A stretch of 64,000 bases of DNA from Verticillium longisporum (taxonomy: Eukaryota; Ascomycota; Sordariomycetes; Glomerellales; Plectosphaerellaceae). The translations under genes were made by a program, and so were the position numbers. The DNA is taken from contig JAETXT010000004.1 in NCBI GenBank assembly GCA_019188255.1, positions 6,262,001-6,326,000 of the forward strand, written 5' to 3'. The notes beneath the pieces are model-generated. The model was not told where the DNA came from and searched no databases. It worked only from the letters and a program-made list of their open reading frames with translations. How positions within the stretch are numbered: the stretch's first letter is position 1; each line of letters opens with the position of its first letter. Below, one piece after another: positions 21,476 through 32,744 of this stretch.

Positions 21476-24400
21476 AGTGGCGGTCGCGGCTCGAGTCAGG
21501 TTGCTGACGTTATGTCGTTGAATCGCTGCAAGAGAGAACGTAGGAACAACGACAAAGTCTGCCGTTGAGATGAGAGTGAAAGTGTATATCACAGGAACAC
21601 GTATCTAGACATTTGTCAGTGGTGCTGCCATCAGTCATGAAAGGCTCGAATGAGGCACGACTCACGCAGTAGCAAGGCCAATATCTCTTCAGCTCTAATC
21701 AAATACGCGAAACCAAACGGAGGAACAAAGGAGGAACGAGCGACGAGGTGGCGGGGCGTTGAATCGAGCAGCGGATGGTCTTTATATGTGAAGCCAAAGG
21801 GGGCACCAGAGCGAGCCTTGGTGCAATCAGGGGGCACACTTGGCATCCAGCGCGCCTCCCATCTTGTCAATGGCTGGCCACCCATGAAGAGTCATTACCC
21901 TGTCAGTAAGCTTGGTCCCACACCGCCGTGGACTGACAGGCGCAAGACGTGTAGTCCGCCATCCAGGTTGCCATTCAGGAGGGGGCCTGGCGCATGGCGT
22001 TGGTGTTTCCGTCCCCGAGGTTCAAGACAAGAGACAAGCCATATGCCGGCCAAGTGGGCCACCAGCCGGGGGGGGCAAGGCTCCATCCTGGCAGGAAGCG
22101 GGTCACAGCGTTGAAACCAAGGGTCTTGTGAACAGGACACGGACAACGAAAACGGTTATCGATTCGTGCTCGAACTGGTCGGAGGGAATGGCGGTGGACA
22201 GGGCTGGAGGTCCAGATTTGGACCCTCAACAGAGCCGCGAAGTGGAGTACGGTGTTAGGTGGAAAGAAGGAGGCAGGTCCGACAGATAGGTAGGTAGGTG
22301 CCTACCTAGGTACCTTAGGTAGGTACCTAGGTACCTAAGTAAGGTACCTCTGACCACCCAGGGTAGTGCGTTTCCAGGGATTGTGCAGGCAGTCCGGGTC
22401 CTCCCCTTGCCTTTCCAGATTGCGCCCGTGTCCGCGCCTCTCATCACAGGAATTGGATGGGCCGCATCCTCATGGCGAGTCCAGAGTCTCACCTCGCCTC
22501 GTCCTGGGGTCCTGGGTATTCTAGGGGTCCTGCCAGTGGCCCCTTTTAGCGGCTGACAGGGGGGCAATGGCCCTCTGGTGGGTCTCCCCACGATTGCAGT
22601 CGCCGCCAGTCCTGGGGTTAAGGGTACCTTGAATGCGGGAATTCGTACACTTTCCAGGTCTCGTGGTGCTACTCATCAGTTCCCTCAGTTCCCTTGAGCG
22701 GAGGGCTTAAACCAGACACCGACACGGTAAGCCGTACAGCAGCTGACCCGCGGAGCCCGCTGCTGCCTGTTGCCTGCCGCCGCCTTGCTTGTGAGTGTTC
22801 ATGCAGCATAGTAGTGATTGCGAACTCCAAGGGATAAATGACCAAATCTCCTGCTGGGGTCGCCTTGCCATAGTCTTATTCTGACCCGGCTCGGTCACTT
22901 GTTGGGGAAGCGAACAGCACAACCCAAACCCGCTTGGTGGATGGTCCCTCCATGGACCCGAGTATACGAGTCAGCCGCTTTTTCTCATTCGAATCCTGAG
23001 GAAAGGCATCCAATGAGCAGTCAAGATTATCAAGCGATAAGGGACAAAGAGACCGCGTGACTTCCCCGGCACCGTCAAGGAAAAGGTGGCTCATCATGGC
23101 GCGACTGCATGATCTCGGGATGTTCTGTTGAATGATAAGAAAGATGTTCTGTATTGCGGGGATGGACAGCCTCTCCGTCCGACTTCGGCGGCGATCCGAT
23201 AGGAGATCAGGCCCTGGAAAGGAAGAAGGGGGCACGCACGCGTTGGTGGCTGGCGACCAGCGGGTGAGCTGGGCCAACGTGTTCGATATCTGCTCGACGA
23301 TTATGCCAATGTTGAATTGAGCTAGCCACCTTGCCAGACAGACTGCTAAGGTTTCAATATGCAGCTCGAGTGAGATGCCGCCCGCCTCGTCCGTCGTCTG
23401 CAGAAACCAAGGAGAAACCCAATTCGGACTGAGCTGACATGCTTCGCGGCGAAGTGGCAGGCTGTCCACCCAGCCTATAGACGAGATGGGACCTTGAGTC
23501 TCGATGCCGTCCTTTTGCCCCTATGCATAGCCCTGTCTGACTGGCCATCGAGACATCCCGAGCAATCCGATACCGGTCGCACACTTGTCGCCAGTACCGC
23601 TCCCCATTGCGTTATCGTTCGGGGCGTCCGCTGAAACGATGGCCAGTGCTGTGCTTCCGGGTGCAGTTGGAGCATTCATGATTCGCGCCAACGTCGGGAG
23701 GGCAGTGTACCAGTCCGAAAAGCCGGGCCTAGTCGTGTGCGGAACCTAGCTACTGTGCTTTAGGTACATCCACACTGAATGAACCCTGATCGGCGTCGTG
23801 GGCCTGGGGAGAGGAGAGGGGCGGAGACGGGAGACCCTTCTTTCATCCATGGGGGCCAATGTTGCCAACAATGCCAGTCCGCGTACTGTATGGTTTCGGT
23901 CCTCCCTTTTCTGTGCAGACTACGGAAGTGATCATCTTGCCGAGTGGTCGCCCTGGTCGGGCAGGTCAGTCGCCAATTGCCAATGGCTGGCTGAGGGACG
24001 GGATGTACAGGTTGCATTGTAGGCATGCATACGATTGAGAACTGATCACCGCAGGACCTGCTATTTGTGGGTGTGTCGTCCAAGGCCGTCCCGCGTGCTC
24101 ACCGCGAAGTCATTTTGTTTGGATGTTGCATATTTTGTTGAATGGCCACCCGCCGACCGGCGTTCCACTCAGGGACCACTCTGATGACTCGCAATCGGTC
24201 AATCTGATTCAGGCCAGAGAGTGCGTGTGCGACTCGTCTTCCTATTTTCCTTCTGGCGTGCTTCTAGGTCAGAGACGGCGCGAGGCGCCAAAGGTTTCGG
24301 CGTTGAAGCGGCGCACCGAGAACATTGGACGAGACGGAACAAACTGATGCGGAAAGTATTGCTAGGTCCGACAGTCTAACAGAGCGAAGAAGAAACCTTC

Positions 24401-25252
24401 CTAGGATTTATCACGATGAAAGACAATGTCAACAGACCAGTGGGGGCTGGCAATGTTCAGACAGGATAGTGTGGACGAGTGTACAGCTCGCCAAGCCAGT
24501 GCTGTCTTGCTTTGGGTACTCCGCCACCGTTCGCCTCCAGCCTCCATTAATCTTCACACCTATGCTAGGTATTTTCTTGCAATTTCTTTGACTGCTATGA
24601 GAGCCTATCCGCTGGTCACGTCGGGAGAATTGCCTTCTGAACCATGCGCGGGCTCCCACCCTTTGGCCACAGTGGAATGCATTCATTCACGAAGACATTG
24701 TCTATCAGGGCAAGGCATGATTGGAGTTTCGCTGCAGCAGCCACCTGATGGGGGTTAGTTTGGGGGTTGGAGACCATGGGGGTATATGAAAGGGTTGCGG
24801 AGGGCCAGAACTCGAATGCATTCCAACCCCTTACCTAACAATTGACTGCGGATATCACCTGCGAAAGACCTCTTCACTCTGCTCATCCCTCGCTCTGACC
24901 TGCGCATTACACCCCTAAGAACGCTGTGTTTCTGGAAAGTAGCTTTTTCTCGTCTCGTCACTACTCGAAAAAGAAGGTGTCTAGACATACACCTAATCAA
25001 ATAAATGATTCCAGGCAAGCATATCATGATCCTCTTGTAGATTGAAATTTTATCAGATGAATTTCTTCATTTTCCAGGTCCTTATTGCTTGTGATCAAAG
25101 CTTTGACCTGATATGAGATGAAAATTGTATTGCCTTATTTTCTGTGTCGGCGAGCAACACTCGGCACACACTTCTAGCTATGGTTTGCTGTCCACTAAAA
25201 ATGAACGTTCCTTATTTACCACATCGCCCTTCTAATGGTGAAATCAAAGCCC
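21476..25252. other. Large intergenic region (3.8 kb)
   Basis: No gene could be supported. The best open frame (22876-23469, minus, 197 codons) has a near-natural composition but no domain, no spliceable partner and no homology that I recognise. Palindromic TACCTAGGTA repeats are concentrated at 22,286-22,350. Bases from about 25,030 to 25,200 are AT-rich and likely 3' UTR of the secreted-protein gene. Confidence 0.45.
22286..22350. repeat. Palindromic TACCTAGGTA cluster
   Basis: The stretch consists almost wholly of ggtaggtaggtgcctacctaggtacctt- and aggtacctaggtacct-like words, with several perfect 10-14 bp palindromes such as aggtacctaggtacct and tacctaggta. It would fold into hairpins on either strand. 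Confidence 0.8.
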
Positions 25253-26385
25253 TTAACCAAGGCAGTTGATGGCGAACTCGCCAGCAGCAAAGTCGTCACT
25301 GCCCTTGACAGGGAGCCAAATCTCAGCAATGGTGCCGCTGGGGAAGAATTCGACCTCGTAAAAGTCAAAGAGAGGATGCCAGTGCACCTGTCCCGTCTGA
25401 CCGTTATTGCAGGGCACGTCATACTTCATCGACTCGCTGACCTCGACACTCTCGGTCTCTTCGACCGACGAGCTGATACCGGCGGTGAACATCTTGAAAG
25501 CACCGCCAATCTCGGCGCTAACCGACGTCGTTACCGAGTATCCTTCAGTTTTGGTGTAGGTGTAACCGACGCCGGGCGACATGCGGGGACCACGGTCGTA
25601 GACACCTGGCTGGCGAACGTTCTTGGCCGTGAAGAGGATCAGATAGTCATCGTCATCATCGCCTCGCTTGCTCTTGGCCTTTGACCGGACATTATCCTTG
25701 TTTTCGGTCGTTTTCTCACGGGACGGCTTGCGGTGGGCGGCCCACTCCTCATATTCTTCGAGGGTGAGGTCGCCTGTCTGAAAGCCATTCTCCGAGAGAC
25801 GAGGCCTCAGCTTCACCTTGGCGGGGTCCCCAGATACCTCGCCTTCGCCGTTGCTGTCCTCGTCATTGGTGACCTCGAGGAAGTTCCTGAAGTCGCCGCC
25901 AATCTCCGTAACGAAACCACCAGCACGGAATGTCTGGCACCTATCGCGGATGGCGTTGTAGTCCTTCTTGAAGTAGGCGTAGATGGCCTTGTCTCCAGCA
26001 GGCGCCTGATCGGTGAAGCAGTGTGTGATCCGACAGTTGCCGTCCTCCCAGAACCACCAACGGCAGGATGGCGTCGGTAGACCATCTTCGCCGTTCGTAT
26101 GGATCGTGTCGGTGTTCCAGTCCTCCTTATCACCGAACCAGTAGTCAATAGTAGACTGGCCTTGGTTGTGTTAGCACGTCTGATTGCCTGGAGTTCTCGG
26201 TAGCATCACTTACAATCTTCCCATTCGGGGCGGAAGTCGGCATCGCAGTCGACCAGAGGCTGTGGCAACTGGTCAAACCACTCTTGCGTGTCCGGGCAGG
26301 CAATATCAGGGTTGTTGCAATCAAACTGAGCGGCAACATATGTCACGCTTGTGACCGCGAGCAGGGCTGAAGTTGAGGTCTTCAT
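25253..26385 (-). CDS. Secreted Cys-rich protein of unknown function, possible beta-pore-type C-terminal region
   Basis: Two exons (26385-26214 and 26160-25253; intron with gctaac branch site) encode 359 residues. The first 20 residues (MKTSTSALLAVTSVTYVAAQ) are a clear signal peptide. Eight cysteines fall in the N-terminal third (23, 30, 47, 58, 90, 100, 105, 132) and two near the end, suggesting five disulfides. The middle has a basic linker and a run of five Asp. Around residues 255-305 a Ser/Thr/Glu pattern alternates with hydrophobic residues (SVTTSVSAEIGG and ISSSVEETESVEV), followed by MKYDVP. This recalls the membrane-hairpin region of aerolysin/ETX-MTX2 proteins, but that is inference from pattern only. 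A TATA box lies 138 bases upstream. It could equally be a cell-wall protein or an effector. Confidence 0.8.
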
Positions 26386-27806
26386 GGCGGGCAATGGGCT
26401 GTGGTGTATAGAGTATTGGAAGTATTCTTTTGTCGATAAAAGTAAAGTAAAGAATTTGATGAATGTTGGTGTTGGTTGTGTGATGGGGATAAAAATGTTC
26501 TCAAGCTTGACTGGCATTGTCTTATTTATATTCACATGGCAGTACGGAGCCCTCTGAGACCTTTGGCTCTCGTCATAGGGATAATAGTGATCTTGAGTGA
26601 TGGGCATGAAAATGACGATGCCAATGCAGAACTCCGCATCCTTCAATGGGAAATCGTGCCACTGATGGCGGCGAGCCCGAGATTCGGTCAGTCAAAGATT
26701 CTGTGAAGATCATCATATTGAAGGGACTTTGGTGGAAGATGCTCCATAATGATAAGCAGAGACCCGATGGGGAACGAAGTCGTCGTCATTGTATCTGCTA
26801 AGTATGGCATATTGGGAGGTTCTGCCTATAAGCCAAGATACTCGCGAATCCTTCTGCCAACACACATGAGGCTGATGGAAGCTCGGCATGCGTGATGGAG
26901 AACGGCGGGCTGCAGGCACTCAGTTCAGCCTGTCGATCTCTAACTAAGGAAGATAAACCGAAAGCGGGAGGCGGCGGGGAAAAGGATCTGGCCGAGAAGC
27001 GAGGGATTTGATTTGGGTCCTGATCGACGAACACTGCCTGGACAAAGTCAGGGGTTCCGTACACGGTTCACGGTATAAACAGCGGTTGAGTGCTAAGGGG
27101 GACGATGTGAACCATGGGTAGACAGACCACTGTGCCGACCACATCTGCAGCCCTGCCAAACTTGCTTACATTCAATCTGATTGTGCGGAAGATGGATAAT
27201 TATAGAACTTTTGGCACTCTTGGCCCTTGGCATGGCACCTGCCAAGGGGCATCACGGGTTTTCGGCTCTGCGACGAACGGGGTGTGAATCCTTCTCCGAT
27301 CATGTCCTGTATTCGGTATTAGCATGCGTGACCCAGACCTGCCAACCATACTACAGTAATCGCTAGCTTGTTTATTAGCTGTCGTCTCTCATCTCTAATC
27401 TCCTGGCATCCTTTTCCCGCTTGTGGCTTGAATTACGTTGGCCGAGCTGCTCTCTACGAGACTCGACCCATGGCTTTGAGCAGGCATGGAAACGGCATTC
27501 GAGAAACAACCCAAACCGCAACTGATAGTGCTGTCGACAGACAAATCACGACTGAGATTAAGGGAAATAAATAATTTAACAAGAAGACACTCGTGTAATA
27601 TTTGAAATCGAATTATGGGTATATCACTAACTTTAAGAAGTCCCGCTGCGCATTCGAATCAGTGCAATGGCCCTCTCGAAGCATCGTTGACATGACAATC
27701 CTGCAGTCCACTATACATCATGCCTGGTAGCATTCACTTCATTATACGCTGGTTTCATCGAGGTTGTCCGAACCTGCATGCTCTCGTCCGACTCATTTCG
27801 CTCCAT
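26386..27806. other. Intergenic region upstream of the secreted-protein gene
   Basis: It contains the promoter of the secreted-protein gene (TATA box at 26523-26530) and the 3' side of the sugar transporter gene. No other gene was seen. Confidence 0.5.
26523..26530 (-). promoter_or_regulatory. TATA box of the secreted-protein gene
   Basis: On the minus strand TATAAATA lies 138 bases upstream of the ATG at 26385, with no ATG between that would extend the reading frame. Confidence 0.6.
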
Positions 27807-29948
27807 TTACACCCTCTTCTCAGAGTCCGACACGGCGGCATCGGAGCTGTCGCTCCGAGTAGGACCGGCGACTTGGCGCTGATCGAAGGAGTAGAGAGGC
27901 TCGAGCTCGGCGTTCTTGTTGAAGAAGATCCAACGCTTGATGAACCAGGGAATGAACTTATTCACCTGGTAAGACATGAAGCGGGAGGTGGGTAGCGCAA
28001 ACACCCAGTCGAGTTCTTCGAGAGTGCGCTGTTTCGTCTCGGGGACCCAGAACAGAATCATGATGAAGGCCACCACGTTGAAGCCGGCGTAGAGTCCAAA
28101 CGCGCCGACAGTCTCGAGTCTCTTGAGGAGGAAAGGGAAAGTCATGCCGAGGATGCCAGCCCAGAAGAGGCACGTGGCGACAGCAAAACCCATGCCGACT
28201 TCACGGTGGGAAAGAGGGAACACCTCTGCTGAGTAGGTGAAAGGTACAGGGCCCTCTCCGGGCGAATAGAATGCACCGAACAGGTAGATAAAGAGCGCGA
28301 CGAGGGCCGTCCGTAGAGTCTCGTGCTTCTCCTTGTCGATGAGGGTGCAAAGACCGGCTGCGAGAAGTGTCCAAGTCATCTGAGGGAAGGTGAACAGAAG
28401 CAAAGACCTTCTTCCGAAGGTGTCAATGGTCCAGAATGCCGGGAAGGCGAAGAGCCAGTTGACAAGGCCGAAACCGAACGACGCAAGCAAAGCTTGCTTA
28501 TCGCTTTGGCCTGCTTCCTTGAAAATCGTCGTGGAGTAGAAAGCAATGATATTAATACCGCACATTTGCTGAGCCAACATTCTATCATGAAGCGTTAGCC
28601 GACATGCGATCGAATCGGGGATCCCATCGTGGATTTTAGGTACTTACACTGTGAACGCGGAGAGTGTTGCGCGACGAACGCGAGGGATGGTGAACAGTTG
28701 CGTGAACCGGGTGACGTAGTTGTTACGGTTGAGAATCTTGTGTTCAATAGCAAGCTGAGAGTGAATAGCGTACATGTCGCGGGCGACCTGGATCTCATTA
28801 TGGCGCAGTTGGACCATGGCCTTCCAGGCATCGGTGTAGCGTCCCTTCTTCATGTACCAACGAGGCGACTCGGGACAGAAGTAGATAAGGCACAAGAGAG
28901 GCACAGCTGGAATAAAGGGAGCACCAAGCATGAGACGCCAGTTGTGTTCGTGGTTGAAAAGGGCCAGGTTGACAGCAGTACCCAACATGATACCAAATGC
29001 TGTCCACATTTCTGTGAAGGACATGTTAGCTCTTGCGAGGGTGTCGATACTGAGGAGACTACTAACGCCAAGACATGACAAGAGCACCTCGAATAGACGC
29101 CGGTGCGTTCTCGGCGGCGTAGATGGGGACAGTGGAGGCCTTGACGCCCATGCCGATTCCCATGAGGAGACGGTTGATGAGCTGCTGCTGCCAGTTGTGA
29201 GAGAATGCCGAGCCGATGAGGGGCCAAATGCAGAAGTGAGCTGAGATCCAGATAACACCTCTGCGGCCAAGGTAGTGGTTGAGGGGGTCGGAAAGCCAGC
29301 ATCCACAGAGAGCGCTGCCGAAGTATGGACCGGCATTCAGAAGACCAAGGATGAGCTGGTCACCGACGCCTTCGCCGTCAATACCATAGTACTTGGGCAA
29401 GAAGATGTTGGCTCCGTTGACACCAGTTTGGTCCCAACCCTGGACAGCCGCACCGATGGAGCAAGTAGCAATCGTGAGGAACAGCTTAATAGGCATGCGC
29501 CATTTGTGAGTGGTCTCCCTTTCGATCACAAGAGCCTCTGCTTCGTCGAGGCGCTCGGATCCGGTGATATCTCGGTAGCCCTCAGGATTTTGCGCAATTA
29601 GAGCACCTTTACGGAAGACAGCCGTGTGTTCAGAGAGGCCCTTTTCCTGGCAAAAGGTTTCCACATCTTGCATCAGCTGATTATACGGAATGCCTTCGAG
29701 GGGGTTGATGATCCTAAGCGGAGTGTCAGCTCATTATTTACCGTGCATATGCTTGTGAAGCTCACCTGGCCTCGAGGTTTCTGCTCAGAGCACCATAATC
29801 GTTTTGCGGTTCGACATTGCCCTTCTCGACATTCTCATCGTGGGCCGTAGAGGTCTTGCGACTATGACATGGTCAGCAAGGTCCGAGACTCTTGTGCGTT
29901 GATGTCGACTGGTTGGGTAACATACGGATCCTGAGTTGGTTCTGCCAT
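27807..29948 (-). CDS. MFS sugar/polyol transporter
   Basis: Five exons (29948-29926, 29861-29766, 29713-29067, 29011-28648, 28581-27807) encode 634 residues. The first exon has only 23 coding bases (MAEPTQDP). A cytoplasmic tail of about 110 residues precedes the first helix. Sugar-porter signatures are present: [15 protein letters not shown] after helix 1, [27 protein letters not shown] at 302-307 and [15 protein letters not shown] at 557-571. It is a proton-coupled plasma-membrane importer of sugars, polyols or quinate. The exact substrate cannot be read. All four junctions keep the frame, and a strong TATA box lies 94 bases upstream. The hydrophilic tails are longer than in the standard 500-550 residue transporters. 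Confidence 0.92.
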
Positions 29949-32744
29949 CGTAATGTGTTGTTGACCAGTGTGACATAACAAGACTAATCTACATCACTCG
30001 GCGGAATCTTTGATTCCGGCGGCGAAGGGGTTCTTGTCCTCCTTATATAACCAGCGAGGCATGCGACGCTGTACCAGGCAAGGGTCCCGACAGACTGGCC
30101 GATCCTGTGCTTGGACAGGCATGGTGTGTGTATACGGTGGTTAGAGCTGATGGCCCCGTCGCGCATGGAGGGGGTGGGACCCCGCTCGCCACGAGCTGCA
30201 AATCTCACACACCGACGGTACAAGACACGAGAAAACCCTGGGATCGACATGGGACCTTGGAGGTTGCGGCGGATGGTGCCACACGGGCCCCCGTTAACGG
30301 TGGTGCGAGCTCCGCCATCACCGTCTTCATCTACACCTATCAGATTCAATGTCTTGTAGGGTGAGACCCGCACTCAGCAGCTTGGTCCTGCATGAAGCTG
30401 GGGTAGTCATAGTCCTACATAGCGTTTGGAAGGCCATGGCCGTTGTTTAAGGATTAAGTCGTCACCCAGCATGGTGCAGCGCGGAGCAGGATGGAGAGTA
30501 GAATCAGGGCATCCCACCGTGGGGCGCGCAGCAAAGGATGATCGGGTGACGCCTTGCCTACTGGCGGCGGGCGAACATGTAATCGCAAGGCAAGCAGATG
30601 TACGACCCGCTTTACCCCTTTACCCTTGTCTTCGAGCTTCGAAAGCAACATGACAGCTTCCGTGGCCCGTATCACGGTCCCGAGCTCTAGGCGTTGTGCC
30701 CCGGTGCTGCGAGCGGTCAGTTGCGCGCCGTCTCCGATGCAAACATGTATGATGTTTCCACGGTCTCGCTTGAGCGAATGTCACCTGCTCCCTCGAAGTC
30801 TCACTTAAGCTTGTGAAGGCGCGAAGGTCAGCCAACCTTGCGATGTCAGGCTCGCTCTGTGTCCTGTTCCAGATGAACAGTTCCCTTACCGCACACTAGA
30901 GCTAGGCGTTTGAAAAAAAAACATCTCCCCCATCATCTACCACAGCCGCCATGTCTCAGCCCGTCTTTTTCGATGTACGGGCTTCATGTCGAAGTGGATC
31001 ACCTTTAGCCAAGAACTCAATGATTCGATCAACAAGATGTAGAGCCTTCGGGTCGCCGTGCAATGGTGCCACTAGTTGAAGGATGGAGGCTTTGCATGAG
31101 CTTGAATGGACACCCTGTGTACCTAGCTCTGAACGATGACCACCTCACTCGAGCTGAGGGGTCGCTCTGATTGGGAAAAGGATTCAGAACCCAGCGCGTA
31201 CAAATCTGATCGATCACCGTGTGCAAGGGAAAAGTCGAGGTGACCAGGACCTACGTCATGATGGCCTGCCAGGCTGATATGCCTGTCTGCGTGGGTGGGT
31301 GGGTGCCCCATCGCGGCAACTTGACGGCAGAAAAGTTGCAGTGACAGTGCGCATCCGAAGCAGCGAGGGCAGAATCGTAAGTTACAGCCACCCAGGAACA
31401 CTCTCTTGCAATCGGCCCGACCTCTTTGACAGAGTGCCGAGCCAGCAGCTCCAGCTTTGTGCATAAGCGTCAGGTTGCGGGCGGGCGGGCATGCGGGGAA
31501 ACGGATGCGGCTTGAGCATATGAAGGCTGGCGTCCTAGGCTCCTTCAGAGGTTAGCCACCTGGCATTGGATGCTTTCGGGGACAGAAATATGGGCTAGAC
31601 GGTTGGCGTTGGTGGTCGATCACACGAGAGCGTGACGCTAGAGCTCCCAGGCTCCTCGTGCGAACCAACGAGCGCTGGAATACTCGCACGTTTCTCTCGG
31701 CAGGGTGTAAGATCCTCCGACTGTCATGGCTACCGGCGCACGCTCAATCCACCGTTTGCGCACGACTCCAGTTGTCTCGTGGCCATCGCGCGTTTGTGGG
31801 CAACCCACGTTGCGAACATGCCTTATCTGTTTCGGTAATTGCAGCGCGTGACGGATGCCCCATCTCTCTGGCGGACAGATGAGGCACAAGAGGGAAAGAG
31901 AAAGGCGAGAGGAAACACCAGGTTGTGTCATGAACGGTGATGCAGCGTTTGAACGTATCTCGCCAGTCGGAGTTTTTTCTGGCGCCTATTCATCCTGTTT
32001 CGAAACCCATGGCCAGAGCCCTGGCGATGACGAAGGGAGAGAGGATCTGTGGCTTTTTACACCCTGGTAAGCTCCAATGAATCCCCCCATTAGCGCAGTC
32101 TACGATCGCAGACGGCCTGGCGGAGATCTGCCACCCGCTGTAGTACAAACGCCACCAGGCCAGAATCTCCCTGTGGTATTCCCCCCCATAACGCCATCGT
32201 TTGGGGTAGGACAGAGGCTGCAGCAAGGGGTTACTCTACCGCATCTGGAGCAGTCTGGCCATGACGAGCCAACACGTCCAAGTCAACAAGCAACCCAATT
32301 CTTGCGAGTCGAGTCGTGCCAGGCAGCAGACTAACAACAAGGCAGCAAAGGAGTTCCACAGGAAAGAGTTTGAACACCCACAACTCTTGAGTTGGAGCCT
32401 CGACGGTCCCCGTGGGGAAGGGGGTAGTGGCTGGGGATTGCGACCAAACGACGAGCGAGTACAGGGAACACGGGATCCAGTTGGTCCCGCAACTTCTCTA
32501 TTGCAATCTCTTACTCCTCGAGTAATGGAGTCGCATCGGTTTGTACCACTGTCGATGCTCCCTATGGTCCTGTATAAAGCCAAGCATCATGGGTGCAGCC
32601 CCGCATCGGCCAATGCCGGTCTCCTACTGGTCTGATCGATCACGAACACCTTTCGACATATCGAGGACGGTTATTTGTTCGGCCCTTGTTAGTTATTTGC
32701 TCTGCCTAATAGGGGTAAAGCCACAGAAGACAGGGGGGAAGCCA
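29949..32744. other. Intergenic region bordering the AT-rich block
   Basis: No supported gene. Normal base composition continues to about 32,740 and then stops abruptly. Short open frames on both strands lack domains and codon regularity. Confidence 0.5.
30042..30049 (-). promoter_or_regulatory. TATA box of the sugar transporter gene
   Basis: TATATAAG on the minus strand lies about 95 bases before the ATG at 29948, an ideal core-promoter distance. Confidence 0.6.

Noticed and set aside
22975..22999. B-box-like word attcgaatcc suggesting a tRNA gene
   Set aside because: No A box, no acceptor stem pairing and no cloverleaf could be formed around it.
22876..23469. 197-codon minus-strand open frame
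   Set aside because: It has a near-natural composition and vaguely recalls the C-terminal half of a fungal regulator. There is no DNA-binding motif or spliceable upstream exon, so a gene cannot be supported without RNA or homology data.
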